Positions 17,630 through 25,724 of a stretch of DNA of 46,843 nucleotides are shown piece after piece; the first letter of the stretch is position 1, and each line of letters opens with the position of its first letter. Location of the stretch: NCBI RefSeq assembly GCF_001667735.1, contig NZ_LZJN01000048.1, forward strand, positions 1 through 46,843, read 5' to 3'. The notes beneath the pieces are model-generated. The model did not search any database. It was not told the origin of the DNA and saw only the letters and a program-made list of their open reading frames with translations. The stretch comes from Mycobacterium sp. E183 (GTDB lineage Bacteria > Actinomycetota > Actinomycetes > Mycobacteriales > Mycobacteriaceae). The translations under genes and the position numbers were made by a program.

Positions 17630-18472
17630 TTACCCGGAGAGGTTGAAATTACCGGACGCGCCGTAAACGGCGAGTGAGATGCACAAAGTGATGACGACGA
17701 CGACGATCAGCGACGTTCGCACGGCCTGGCCGACCGCGATGCCGACGCCGACCGGACCGCCGTGCGCGTTGTAGCCGTAGTAGGTATGGACCAGCATCAC
17801 CGCGATGGACATCACGATCGCCTGCAGGAACGACCACAACAGGTCCGACGGGATGAGGAACGTATTGAAGTAGTGGTCGTAAAGACCCTTGGACTGCCCG
17901 TTGATGTACACCGTGGTGAAGCGGGCGGCGAAGAACGCGGCGAGTACGGACAGCGAATACAGCGGGATGATCGCGATGAGGCCGGCGATCAATCGGGTGG
18001 ACACCAGATAGGACACCGATTCCACCGCCATGCATTCGACGGCGTCGATCTCCTCCGACACCCGCATGGCGCCCAACTGCGCGGTGGCACCGGCGCCGAT
18101 GGTGGCCGCCAGCGCGATGCCGGCGATGACCGGCGCAACGACGCGGACGTTGAGGAAAGCCGACAGGAAGCCGGTCAGCGCCTCGATGCCGATGTTGCCC
18201 AGCGAGGAGTAACCCTGCACGGCGATGACCCCGCCGGAGGCGAGTGTCAGGAAGGCGGCGACGCCCACGGTGCCGCCGATCATGACGAGCGCCCCCGCAC
18301 CCATTGTCATTTCGGCGATCAGGCGGACCGTCTCTTTGCGGTACTTGGTGATCGCGTGGGGAATGTGACGCACCGTCTGGCCATAGAACAAGGCCTGCTC
18401 ACCGAAGTCGTCGACCGGCTCCTGCAACCGGGAGGCGAGGTTGCGCAGCCGGTAGGTGACGTCGTAGCTCAT
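17630..18472 (-). CDS. yrbE4B: YrbE4B, permease of the Mce4 importer
   Basis: 280 residues, MlaE/YrbE family. Five or so membrane segments; the conserved cytoplasmic loop that contacts the ATPase reads GATAQLGAMRVSEEIDAVEC (about 130-149). YrbE4A and YrbE4B form the membrane permease; the ATPase MceG (Rv0655) is encoded elsewhere. Start ATG at 18472, 7 bp after the yrbE4A stop. Confidence 0.96.
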   Translation of the reverse strand: MSYDVTYRLRNLASRLQEPVDDFGEQALFYGQTVRHIPHAITKYRKETVRLIAEMTMGAGALVMIGGTVGVAAFLTLASGGVIAVQGYSSLGNIGIEALTGFLSAFLNVRVVAPVIAGIALAATIGAGATAQLGAMRVSEEIDAVECMAVESVSYLVSTRLIAGLIAIIPLYSLSVLAAFFAARFTTVYINGQSKGLYDHYFNTFLIPSDLLWSFLQAIVMSIAVMLVHTYYGYNAHGGPVGVGIAVGQAVRTSLIVVVVITLCISLAVYGASGNFNLSG

Positions 18473-18479
18473 CGGGTAC

Positions 18480-19244
18480 TCACTTCGCCGAGATCCGCAC
18501 GCCGATGGCGGTCATCACCACGTTGATGACGAACAGACAGATGAACGCGTACACGACCGTCTCGTTGACGGCATTGCCGACGCCCTTGGGTCCGCCCTTG
18601 ACGGTCAGGCCGCGGTAACAACCGACCAGCCCGGCCATCACGCCGAACAGCAACGCCTTGACCTCGGCGAGAACCAGCTCGCGCAGCCCGGTCAACACGG
18701 TCAACCCGTTGATGAACGCACCCGGGTTGACGCCCTGCAGGAAAACGGAGAACACGTAGCCACCGGACAGGCCGATGGCGCACACCAGCCCGTTCAGCAG
18801 CAGGGCCACCACCGTGGACGCCAGCACCCGGGGCACGACGAGCCGCTGGATCGGGTCGATGCCGAGCACCCGCATCGCGTCGATCTCTTCGCGGATGGTC
18901 CGCGCACCGAGGTCGGCGCAGATCGCGGTCGCACCGGCGCCCGCCACGACGAGCACGGTCACCACCGGCCCCAGCTGCGTGATGGTGCCGAATGCCGTTC
19001 CGGCGCCGGACAAGTCGGCGGCCCCGATTTCGCGCAGCAGGATGTTGAGCGTGAACGCCACCAGCACGGTGAAGGGGATGGACACCAGCAGGGTGGGAAC
19101 CAGGGACACCCGCGCGATCATCCAGGTCTGTTCCAAGAACTCGCCCATTTGGAACGGCCGGCGAAAAGTCTGCCGGCCGGTGTCGATCATCATTTCGAAG
19201 AACCCGCCGACAGCGCGAGCGGGAACCGCAAGTTGTTCCCTCAA
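18480..19244 (-). CDS. yrbE4A: YrbE4A, permease of the Mce4 importer
   Basis: 254 residues from a TTG at 19244 (RBS-like GGGGGG about 11 nt upstream), giving MREQLAVPARAVGGFFEM, which resembles known YrbE4A N-termini. MlaE-family membrane segments and the coupling loop GARTIREEIDAMRVLGIDPI (about 119-138). First gene of the eight-gene transporter operon plus two mam genes. A promoter with TTGACA and TAATAT lies 90-120 bp upstream and a KstR-like site further out. Confidence 0.95.
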   Translation of the reverse strand: MREQLAVPARAVGGFFEMMIDTGRQTFRRPFQMGEFLEQTWMIARVSLVPTLLVSIPFTVLVAFTLNILLREIGAADLSGAGTAFGTITQLGPVVTVLVVAGAGATAICADLGARTIREEIDAMRVLGIDPIQRLVVPRVLASTVVALLLNGLVCAIGLSGGYVFSVFLQGVNPGAFINGLTVLTGLRELVLAEVKALLFGVMAGLVGCYRGLTVKGGPKGVGNAVNETVVYAFICLFVINVVMTAIGVRISAK

Positions 19245-19334
19245 CTTGGCTACCCCCCTCGGCTGCTCGCGGCGAAGTCTGTGCGTCGCCTTAGCGGTGT
19301 CTTCCGTCGCATGCGGCTCGATGTGAGCCGGATC

Positions 19335-19365
19335 ATATTAACTCAGAACAAGATTAAGGTGTCAA
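19335..19365 (-). promoter_or_regulatory. Putative mce4 promoter (TTGACA / TAATAT)
   Basis: On the minus strand TTGACA (19365-19360) precedes TAATAT (19340-19335) by 19 bp; shifting to TTAATA gives 18 bp. The stretch is unusually AT-rich for this genome. The predicted start near 19328 gives an 84-nt leader before yrbE4A. An AGAACnnG half operator lies in the spacer (19345-19352). Confidence 0.55.
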
Positions 19366-19430
19366 TGAAAAGCATTTCTTTGTCCAAAACGTTAATTACC
19401 CAGGTCAGACACCGTTACATTTTCCAGAAT

Positions 19431-19444
19431 TGACACACGTTCTA
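19431..19444. promoter_or_regulatory. KstR operator, one good half (TGACACACGTTCTA)
   Basis: The right half GTTCTA is perfect and 11 of 14 bases match TAGAACnnGTTCTA. It lies between hsd4A and yrbE4A, 66 bp upstream of the predicted mce4 -35. KstR (Rv3574) represses mce4 in M. tuberculosis, which supports the call. Confidence 0.55.
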
Positions 19445-19480
19445 CCCACTGTTTCCCCCCCAGGAAGTAACCTCACACGG

Positions 19481-20395
19481 TTATTGCTCCATCAGCCCGA
19501 CCGCGGAAAAGTTGCGCTCGGGATCCCGCCCAGCAAAGTACTCTTGCAGCGTCGCGCTCAGTTGCCCGGGCTCCCAGGCCGGTCCCTCTGCGCTGAATCG
19601 ATGCTCCGCCGTGGGCGCGGCAACCAGGGTCACCTGCGGCCCGTACACGATGAACACCTGCCCGTTGACTTCCGCGGCCGCCGGAGATGACAGGAACTTG
19701 ACCAGGCTGACCACGTGCTCGGGCGACAGCGGGTCGATGCCACCCGCCTCCACTTCCGGCGCCGCACCGAAGACGTCGGCCGTCATCGCGGTGCGGGCGC
19801 GCGGACAGATCGCGTTGGCGCACACGCCGTAGCGGCCCAGCGCCCGCGCGGCCGTCAGGGTGAGCGAGATGATGCCGGCCTTGGCCGCGCCGTAGTTGGC
19901 CTGACCCACCGGGCCGACCAGCCCCGCCTCGGACGCGGTGTTGACCAGCCGGCCGAACACGGTTCCACCCGCGTCCTTGGCCTTCGACCGCCAGTAGGTG
20001 GCGGCGTTGCGGGTCAGCAGGAAGTGGCCGCGCAGATGCACCGCGATGACCAGATCCCACTCCTCGTCGGACATGTTGAACAGCATCCGGTCGCGGGTGA
20101 TGCCCGCGTTGTTGACGACGATGTCGAGCCCACCGAGACCGTCGGCCTGGGCGACCAACTCGTCGGCGGTTGCGCGTTCGCTGATGTCGCCGGCCACCGC
20201 GACGGCCTTGGAGCCGGCCGAGTTGATCTCGTCGATGACGTCGGAGGCGTCCAGGGCGGTGGCGATGTCGTTGACGACGACGGTCGCGCCGAGCCGGGCC
20301 AGGCCGAGGGCCTCCGCCCTGCCGAGTCCCGCGGCGGCACCCGTCACCACCGCGACCTTTCCGGAGAGATCGGTCGCGTTCGCGCTGCTAGTCAA
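19481..20395 (-). CDS. hsd4A: Hsd4A, steroid side-chain 3-hydroxyacyl-CoA / 17beta-hydroxysteroid dehydrogenase
   Basis: 304 residues from a TTG at 20395 preceded by GAGG. SDR motifs: TGAAAGLG at 18-25, VVNNAGITRD near 91, catalytic Ser in NTASEAGL, YGAAKAG. A C-terminal extension of about 50 residues (HRFSAEGPAWEPGQLSATLQ) is typical of the MFE-2-like dehydrogenase. In M. tuberculosis Rv3502c oxidises side-chain 3-hydroxyacyl-CoA steroid intermediates. It is downstream of fdxD and probably in the same KstR-controlled transcript. Confidence 0.9.
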   Translation of the reverse strand: MTSSANATDLSGKVAVVTGAAAGLGRAEALGLARLGATVVVNDIATALDASDVIDEINSAGSKAVAVAGDISERATADELVAQADGLGGLDIVVNNAGITRDRMLFNMSDEEWDLVIAVHLRGHFLLTRNAATYWRSKAKDAGGTVFGRLVNTASEAGLVGPVGQANYGAAKAGIISLTLTAARALGRYGVCANAICPRARTAMTADVFGAAPEVEAGGIDPLSPEHVVSLVKFLSSPAAAEVNGQVFIVYGPQVTLVAAPTAEHRFSAEGPAWEPGQLSATLQEYFAGRDPERNFSAVGLMEQ

Positions 20396-20438
20396 TTTAT
20401 GAATACCTCTAGTTTCTCAGGCCGCAGTGGGGCTCGAA

Positions 20439-20630
20439 TTAATCGCCGCGCAACAGCGCGGCACGCGGGCATTCGGCAATCGCCTGCTCGGCCAGCTGCT
20501 CCTGATCGGCGGGGATCGGGTCCAGCTTCACGACGGCGTAATCCTCGTCGTCCAGGTCGAAGATATCCGGCGCGATTCCCAAGCACACAGCGTTACCTTC
20601 ACACCGGTCGTGGTCGACGATCACCCGCAC
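20439..20630 (-). CDS. fdxD: Ferredoxin FdxD (Rv3503c-like)
   Basis: 63 residues from GTG 20630, chosen because AAGGAGGGTG is directly upstream and the length matches Rv3503c; the frame could extend to 20693 but that part is not ferredoxin-like. Cysteines C10, C16 and C54 (in AECPRAA) are present, and N13 occupies the place of the usual second cysteine (CEGNAVC). This suggests a [3Fe-4S] cluster or a [4Fe-4S] cluster with a non-Cys ligand, as in mycobacterial ferredoxins serving P450s. Likely electron donor in sterol oxidation. Confidence 0.9.
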   Translation of the reverse strand: MRVIVDHDRCEGNAVCLGIAPDIFDLDDEDYAVVKLDPIPADQEQLAEQAIAECPRAALLRGD

Positions 20631-20737
20631 AGCACCCTCCTTGCACCTGGCCTTCACCTGAGGACATGCCCCATCAGTATGTAGGACCACCATAGGGCCC
20701 GGATACCGCTAGGGAAACGGTCGCTGGAATCTCAGAC

Positions 20738-20751
20738 TAGAACGTGTTACA
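20738..20751. promoter_or_regulatory. KstR operator (TAGAACGTGTTACA)
   Basis: Matches TnnAACnnGTTnnA and is identical to the site at 30516. It lies between divergent fdxD-hsd4A and fadE26-fadE27-fadD17 and can control both. On the minus strand its end overlaps TAGTCT, a TAnnnT -10 candidate for fdxD. Confidence 0.85.
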
Positions 20752-20831
20752 ACCGGGAAGACGAACGGGTAGTCGTCGGCCGAGTAACGTCGGCTAATCG
20801 AGGCGAATCACGTTAACAAAGGACGGCTGGG

Positions 20832-22013
<1,182 letters not shown>

Positions 22014-22039
22014 GCCCCACTCCCTAAGGACGAACAACG

Positions 22040-23137
22040 ATGGACTTTTCGACAACCGAAGCGGCCACCGATCTCGGCGGCCTGGTCGACACGATCGTGG
22101 ACTCGGTTTGCACGCCCGAGCACCACCGTGAACTCGACAAGCTCGATCAACGGTTCGACCGCGCGCTGTGGGGCAAGCTCGTCGACGCCGGCATCCTGAC
22201 CAGCGCCTCGGCCACCTCGGTGGGCGGCGACGGATTCGGGGTGCTCGAGCAGGTCGCGATCTTGGTGGCGCTGGGTCACCAGTTGGCGGCCGTGCCATAC
22301 CTGGAGTCGGTGATGCTCGGCGCCGGCGCGTTGGCTCGGTTCGGCACCGAAGAGCTGCAACAGGATTGGGGTGCTCCCGCGGTCGGCGGGGAGAAGATCC
22401 TCACCGCCGCGCTCCTGGGCGAGATGGGTGAGGGCCCGGTGCAGGCCAGCCGCGCCGGTGACGGCTACCGCCTCACCGGCACCCGCACCCAGGTCGGCTT
22501 CGGACCGGTGGCCGACGCGTTTCTCGTTCCGGCCGAGACCGATTCCGGCACCGCCGTTTTCCTGGTCGCCGCCGGCGATCCCGGGGTTTCGGTGACCGCA
22601 TTGGAGACCACCGGCCTGGGCAGCGTCGGACACCTGGCGCTGGACGGCGCGGACGTGGCCGGTGCCCGGATGGTCGGCGGCGCCGAGGTTGTCGTCTGGC
22701 TCGACACGCTCGCGGCGCTGGGGCGCAGCGCCTTCCAGCTGGGCGTGCTCGAACGCGGACTGCAGCTCACCGCCGAATACGCCAGGGAGCGGGAACAATT
22801 CGATCGCCCGATCGGCAGCTTCCAAGCGGTGTCGCAGCGGCTGGCCGACGGCTATATCGACATCAAGGGCTTGCGGCTCACCCTCACCCAGGCGGCCTGG
22901 CGGGTCTCGGAGGACGTTCCCGCCGAGATCGACGTGGCCAGCGCCGCGTTCTGGGCCGCCGACGCCGGGCACCGGGTGGCGCACACCATCGTGCACGTGC
23001 ACGGCGGCGTCGGCGTGGACACCGATCACCCGGTGCACCGCTACTTCCTGGCCGCCAAGGAGGCCGAATTCGCGCTGGGTGGTGCCACCGGTCAGCTGCG
23101 CCGGATCGGCCGCGAGCTGGCGGAAACCCCTGCCTGA
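22040..23137 (+). CDS. fadE27: FadE27 (ChsE5), partner acyl-CoA dehydrogenase subunit
   Basis: 365 residues beginning MDFSTTEAATDLGGLVDTIV. Acyl-CoA dehydrogenase fold with REREQFDRPIGSFQAVSQRL near 247 and HVHGGVGVDTDHPVHRYF near 320. Shorter than FadE26 and lacking parts of the FAD site, as expected for the second chain of the heteromer. SD-like AAGGA lies upstream of the ATG. Confidence 0.93.
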   Translation: MDFSTTEAATDLGGLVDTIVDSVCTPEHHRELDKLDQRFDRALWGKLVDAGILTSASATSVGGDGFGVLEQVAILVALGHQLAAVPYLESVMLGAGALARFGTEELQQDWGAPAVGGEKILTAALLGEMGEGPVQASRAGDGYRLTGTRTQVGFGPVADAFLVPAETDSGTAVFLVAAGDPGVSVTALETTGLGSVGHLALDGADVAGARMVGGAEVVVWLDTLAALGRSAFQLGVLERGLQLTAEYAREREQFDRPIGSFQAVSQRLADGYIDIKGLRLTLTQAAWRVSEDVPAEIDVASAAFWAADAGHRVAHTIVHVHGGVGVDTDHPVHRYFLAAKEAEFALGGATGQLRRIGRELAETPA

Positions 23138-23141
23138 ATTC

Positions 23142-24689
23142 GTGCTTCCCCCCGATCCGACGGTCACCAAACTGCTGGCGCCGCTGGCAGAAATCGATGA
23201 CCGGGGCATCTACTTCGAAGACACGTACACCACCTGGCGGGATCACCTGCGCCACGGCGCCGCCATCGCGGCGGCGCTGCGGGACCGCCTCGACCCGGCG
23301 AAGCCGCCACACATCGGCGTGCTGTTCGAGAACACCCCGTTCTTCTCGGCGATGCTGACGGCGGCCGGCATGTCCGGGATCGTGCCGGTGGGGCTCAACC
23401 CGGTGCGCCGCGGCGACGCGCTGGCCCGCGACATCGCCCATGCCGACTGCCAGGTGGTGCTGGCCGACTCGGCTTCGGCAGCCGCGCTGGGCGACATCGA
23501 CCACGTGAACGTGGACTCCGCCGAGTGGGCCGACGAGGTGGCCGCACATCGCGATGCCGAATCGCACTTCCAATCCGCAACGGCCGCAGACCTGTTCATG
23601 CTGATTTTCACATCGGGCACCAGCGGCGAACCCAAGGCGGTGAAGTGCAGCCACGGAAAGGTGGCGATCGCGGGCATCACGATGACCCAGCGCTTCGACC
23701 TCGGCCGCGACGACGTCTGTTATGTGTCGATGCCGCTCTTCCATTCCAACGCGGTGCTGGTCGGCTGGTCCGTCGCGGTCGCGTGCCAGGGCTCACTTGC
23801 GTTGCGGCGCAAGTTCTCCGCCTCCAACTTCCTGGTCGACGTCCGCCGTTTCGGCGCCACCTATGCCAACTACGTCGGCAAGCCCCTGTCCTATGTACTG
23901 GCCACGCCCGAGCGGCCCGACGATGCGGACAATCCGCTGCGAGCGGTGTACGGGAACGAGGGCGTGCCCCGCGATGTCGAACGCTTCGCACGCCGGTTCG
24001 GGTGCGTCGTGCAGGACGGATTCGGTTCCACCGAAGGCGGTGTGGCGATCGCGCGCACCCCGGACACCCCGGATGGTGCGTTGGGCCCGCTTCCCGCGGG
24101 CGTCGACATCGTCGACCCCGATACCGGTGAACCCTGCCCCGTGGGCGTGGTCGGCGAGCTGGTCAACACGGCCGGCGCGGGCCGCTTCGAGGGTTACTAC
24201 AACGACGAGGCCGCCGAGGCCGAGCGGATGGCGGGCGGGGTCTACCACAGCGGCGACCTCGCCTACCGCGACGACGCCGGCTACGCATACTTCGCGGGGC
24301 GGCTGGGTGACTGGATGCGCGTCGACGGTGAGAACCTCGGCGCCGCTCCGATCGAGCGGGTGCTGCTGCGGCATCCCGACGTGACCGAGGTGGCCGTGTA
24401 CGCGGTGCCCGACCCGGTGGTCGGGGACCAGGTGATGGCCGCGCTGGTGATGGCCAACGGGACCGAGTTCGACGCCGACAAGTTCCGCGCCTTCCTGGCG
24501 GAGCAGCCCGACTTGGGACCCAAGCAATGGCCGTCCTACGTGCGGGTCAGCGCGGAATTGCCGCGCACGGTGACCTTCAAGGTGCTCAAGCGCCAGTTGG
24601 CGGCGCAGGGCGTCGACTGCGACGATCCGGTGGTGCGGATCCAGCCGCAAACGGGAAGGGGAACGTCGGCAGATGCCGAAAATTCGTGA
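23142..24689 (+). CDS. fadD17: FadD17, steroid side-chain CoA ligase
   Basis: About 515 residues from GTG 23142, four bases after the fadE27 stop; the frame is open upstream, so the start rests on spacing and N-terminal similarity. ANL-family motifs: FMLIFTSGTSGEPKAVKCSH near 152, GFGSTEGGVAIAR near 295, the Y-x-S/T-GD motif YHSGDLAYRDD and the C-terminal hinge around GRLGDWMRVDGENLG. M. tuberculosis FadD17 prefers the shortened (C5) side-chain acid. The 3' end overlaps the next ORF by 17 bp. Confidence 0.92.
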   Translation: MLPPDPTVTKLLAPLAEIDDRGIYFEDTYTTWRDHLRHGAAIAAALRDRLDPAKPPHIGVLFENTPFFSAMLTAAGMSGIVPVGLNPVRRGDALARDIAHADCQVVLADSASAAALGDIDHVNVDSAEWADEVAAHRDAESHFQSATAADLFMLIFTSGTSGEPKAVKCSHGKVAIAGITMTQRFDLGRDDVCYVSMPLFHSNAVLVGWSVAVACQGSLALRRKFSASNFLVDVRRFGATYANYVGKPLSYVLATPERPDDADNPLRAVYGNEGVPRDVERFARRFGCVVQDGFGSTEGGVAIARTPDTPDGALGPLPAGVDIVDPDTGEPCPVGVVGELVNTAGAGRFEGYYNDEAAEAERMAGGVYHSGDLAYRDDAGYAYFAGRLGDWMRVDGENLGAAPIERVLLRHPDVTEVAVYAVPDPVVGDQVMAALVMANGTEFDADKFRAFLAEQPDLGPKQWPSYVRVSAELPRTVTFKVLKRQLAAQGVDCDDPVVRIQPQTGRGTSADAENS

Positions 24690-24900
24690 GTTGATCGCCG
24701 GGTCGGCCCTCCTCGCGTCGCTCGGCGGCGCGGCGCTAGGTTTCGGCGCCGGGTGCGCCGCCGCCGACCCGGTGCCACCGCCCCCTCCCCTGCCTCCGCC
24801 ACCCCCTCTGGTTTACGCGCCGCAGACGCCGGAACGGGCCCCGTGGGAACCGCCGCCGCAGGAACCGGGACTCCCGCTGCCGCCGCTGCCGCCTGGCTAG
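24673..24900 (+). CDS. Small proline-rich exported protein
   Basis: 75 residues: MPKIRELIAGSALLASLGGA, a signal peptide ending near AAADP (about residue 32), or possibly a lipoprotein since GAGC occurs at 25-28. The mature part is over half proline (VPPPPPLPPPPP and PPQEPGLPLPPLPPG). GGAAGGGGAACG provides a ribosome site inside the fadD17 end, and the two frames overlap 17 bp, so it is co-transcribed with fadD17. No known domain; a wall-spanning tether is one possibility. Confidence 0.65.
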   Translation: MPKIRELIAGSALLASLGGAALGFGAGCAAADPVPPPPPLPPPPPLVYAPQTPERAPWEPPPQEPGLPLPPLPPG

Positions 24901-24990
24901 CGACGCGCCGTCCGCCGTGGCGCGCTGTGCGATGGGTACGTCGACGATAATGCTTGACTGCACGGAGACGCCGGGATCGAAGGAGACGCG

Positions 24991-25014
24991 ATGGTTGGTC
25001 CGATCAGCGCATGA
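24991..25014 (+). CDS. Seven-codon leader ORF (MVGPISA) before the serine-hydrolase gene
   Basis: ATG at 24991 has a strong GAAGGAG 6 nt upstream, reads seven codons and stops at TGA 25012-25014, overlapping the ATG at 25011 (ATGA). The only good ribosome-binding site here serves this mini-ORF, so the downstream gene probably depends on coupling. Alternatively the ribosome site simply acts at a 26-nt distance. Confidence 0.4.
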   Translation: MVGPISA

Positions 25015-25724
25015 CTTCGCGACCCTTGGAGACCGCGCTCGAAGCGAGCTTCGATCAGCTGTCGGCCGCGGTGCCGGCGGAGGTCGGCATAGCTATCGCC
25101 CGGCCGGACCGCACGTATTCGCTGGGCCGATGGTGGTCGGGTGTCGCGTGGTCGACGATCAAGGTGCCGTTGGCGATCGCCGCGCTGCGCAGCGATTGGT
25201 TGCGGGCGAAGGATCTGGCCGTCAAGGCCATCACCGAGTCCGACAATCACGCGTCGGAGCAACTGTGGTCCGGTTTGGGCGATCCGGCGGAAGCGGCGCG
25301 CCGGGTGCAGGGCGTGATCGCCGAGGGCGGTGACACCGCCACGGTCGTGGAATCGCGCCGGCTCCGGCGTGGCTATACCGCGTTCGGCCAGACGCAGTGG
25401 ACTTTGCAGCGGCAAGCCCGGTTCGCCGCCGAGCTGCCGTCGATCCCCGGTTCGTCCGACGTCATCGACCTGATGCAGCGCCTCAGCAGTGGCCATCGCT
25501 GGGGCCTGGCCGCCAAAGGCTTTGCGGCCAAAGGCGGTTGGGGGCCGGGGATGCACGGCGACTACCTGGTGCGGCAGTTCGGGATCGTGCCCACGCCGAC
25601 GGGACACTGGGGTATGGCCCTGGCCGCCAGGGTCCACGACGGGGTGTTGGAGACGGGCGTCGATGTCCTCAACACGATGTCGGAGTGGGTCCTCGGCCGA
25701 CTTCCGGGGCTAGCCCGTTATTGA
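25011..25724 (+). CDS. Class A beta-lactamase-fold serine hydrolase without a signal peptide
   Basis: 237 residues from ATG 25011 (a longer in-frame start at 24954 gives an Arg-rich, non-homologous N-terminus). All three signature elements of the penicillin-recognising fold are present and correctly ordered: S48-T-I-K51 (SxxK), S77-D-N79 (SDN) and KGG (in AAKGGWGPG, about 175), the KTG equivalent. No signal peptide or membrane anchor is seen, unusual for a penicillin-binding-type enzyme. The Glu of the omega loop of true beta-lactamases is not evident. Could be a cytosolic esterase or amidase. Its end overlaps ilvX by 15 bp, tail to tail. Confidence 0.78.
   Translation: MTSRPLETALEASFDQLSAAVPAEVGIAIARPDRTYSLGRWWSGVAWSTIKVPLAIAALRSDWLRAKDLAVKAITESDNHASEQLWSGLGDPAEAARRVQGVIAEGGDTATVVESRRLRRGYTAFGQTQWTLQRQARFAAELPSIPGSSDVIDLMQRLSSGHRWGLAAKGFAAKGGWGPGMHGDYLVRQFGIVPTPTGHWGMALAARVHDGVLETGVDVLNTMSEWVLGRLPGLARY

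Noticed and set aside
19384..19397. AACGTT palindrome in the hsd4A-yrbE4A gap
   Set aside because: The halves have no 2-bp spacer, so it does not fit the KstR pattern.
19406..19419. Second KstR site near GTTACA in the hsd4A-yrbE4A gap
   Set aside because: The left half (CAGACA) lacks the AAC core; only half matches.
22662..23141. Upstream extension of the fadD17 frame
   Set aside because: It overlaps fadE27 in another frame and is not ligase-like; GTG 23142 gives the normal N-terminus.
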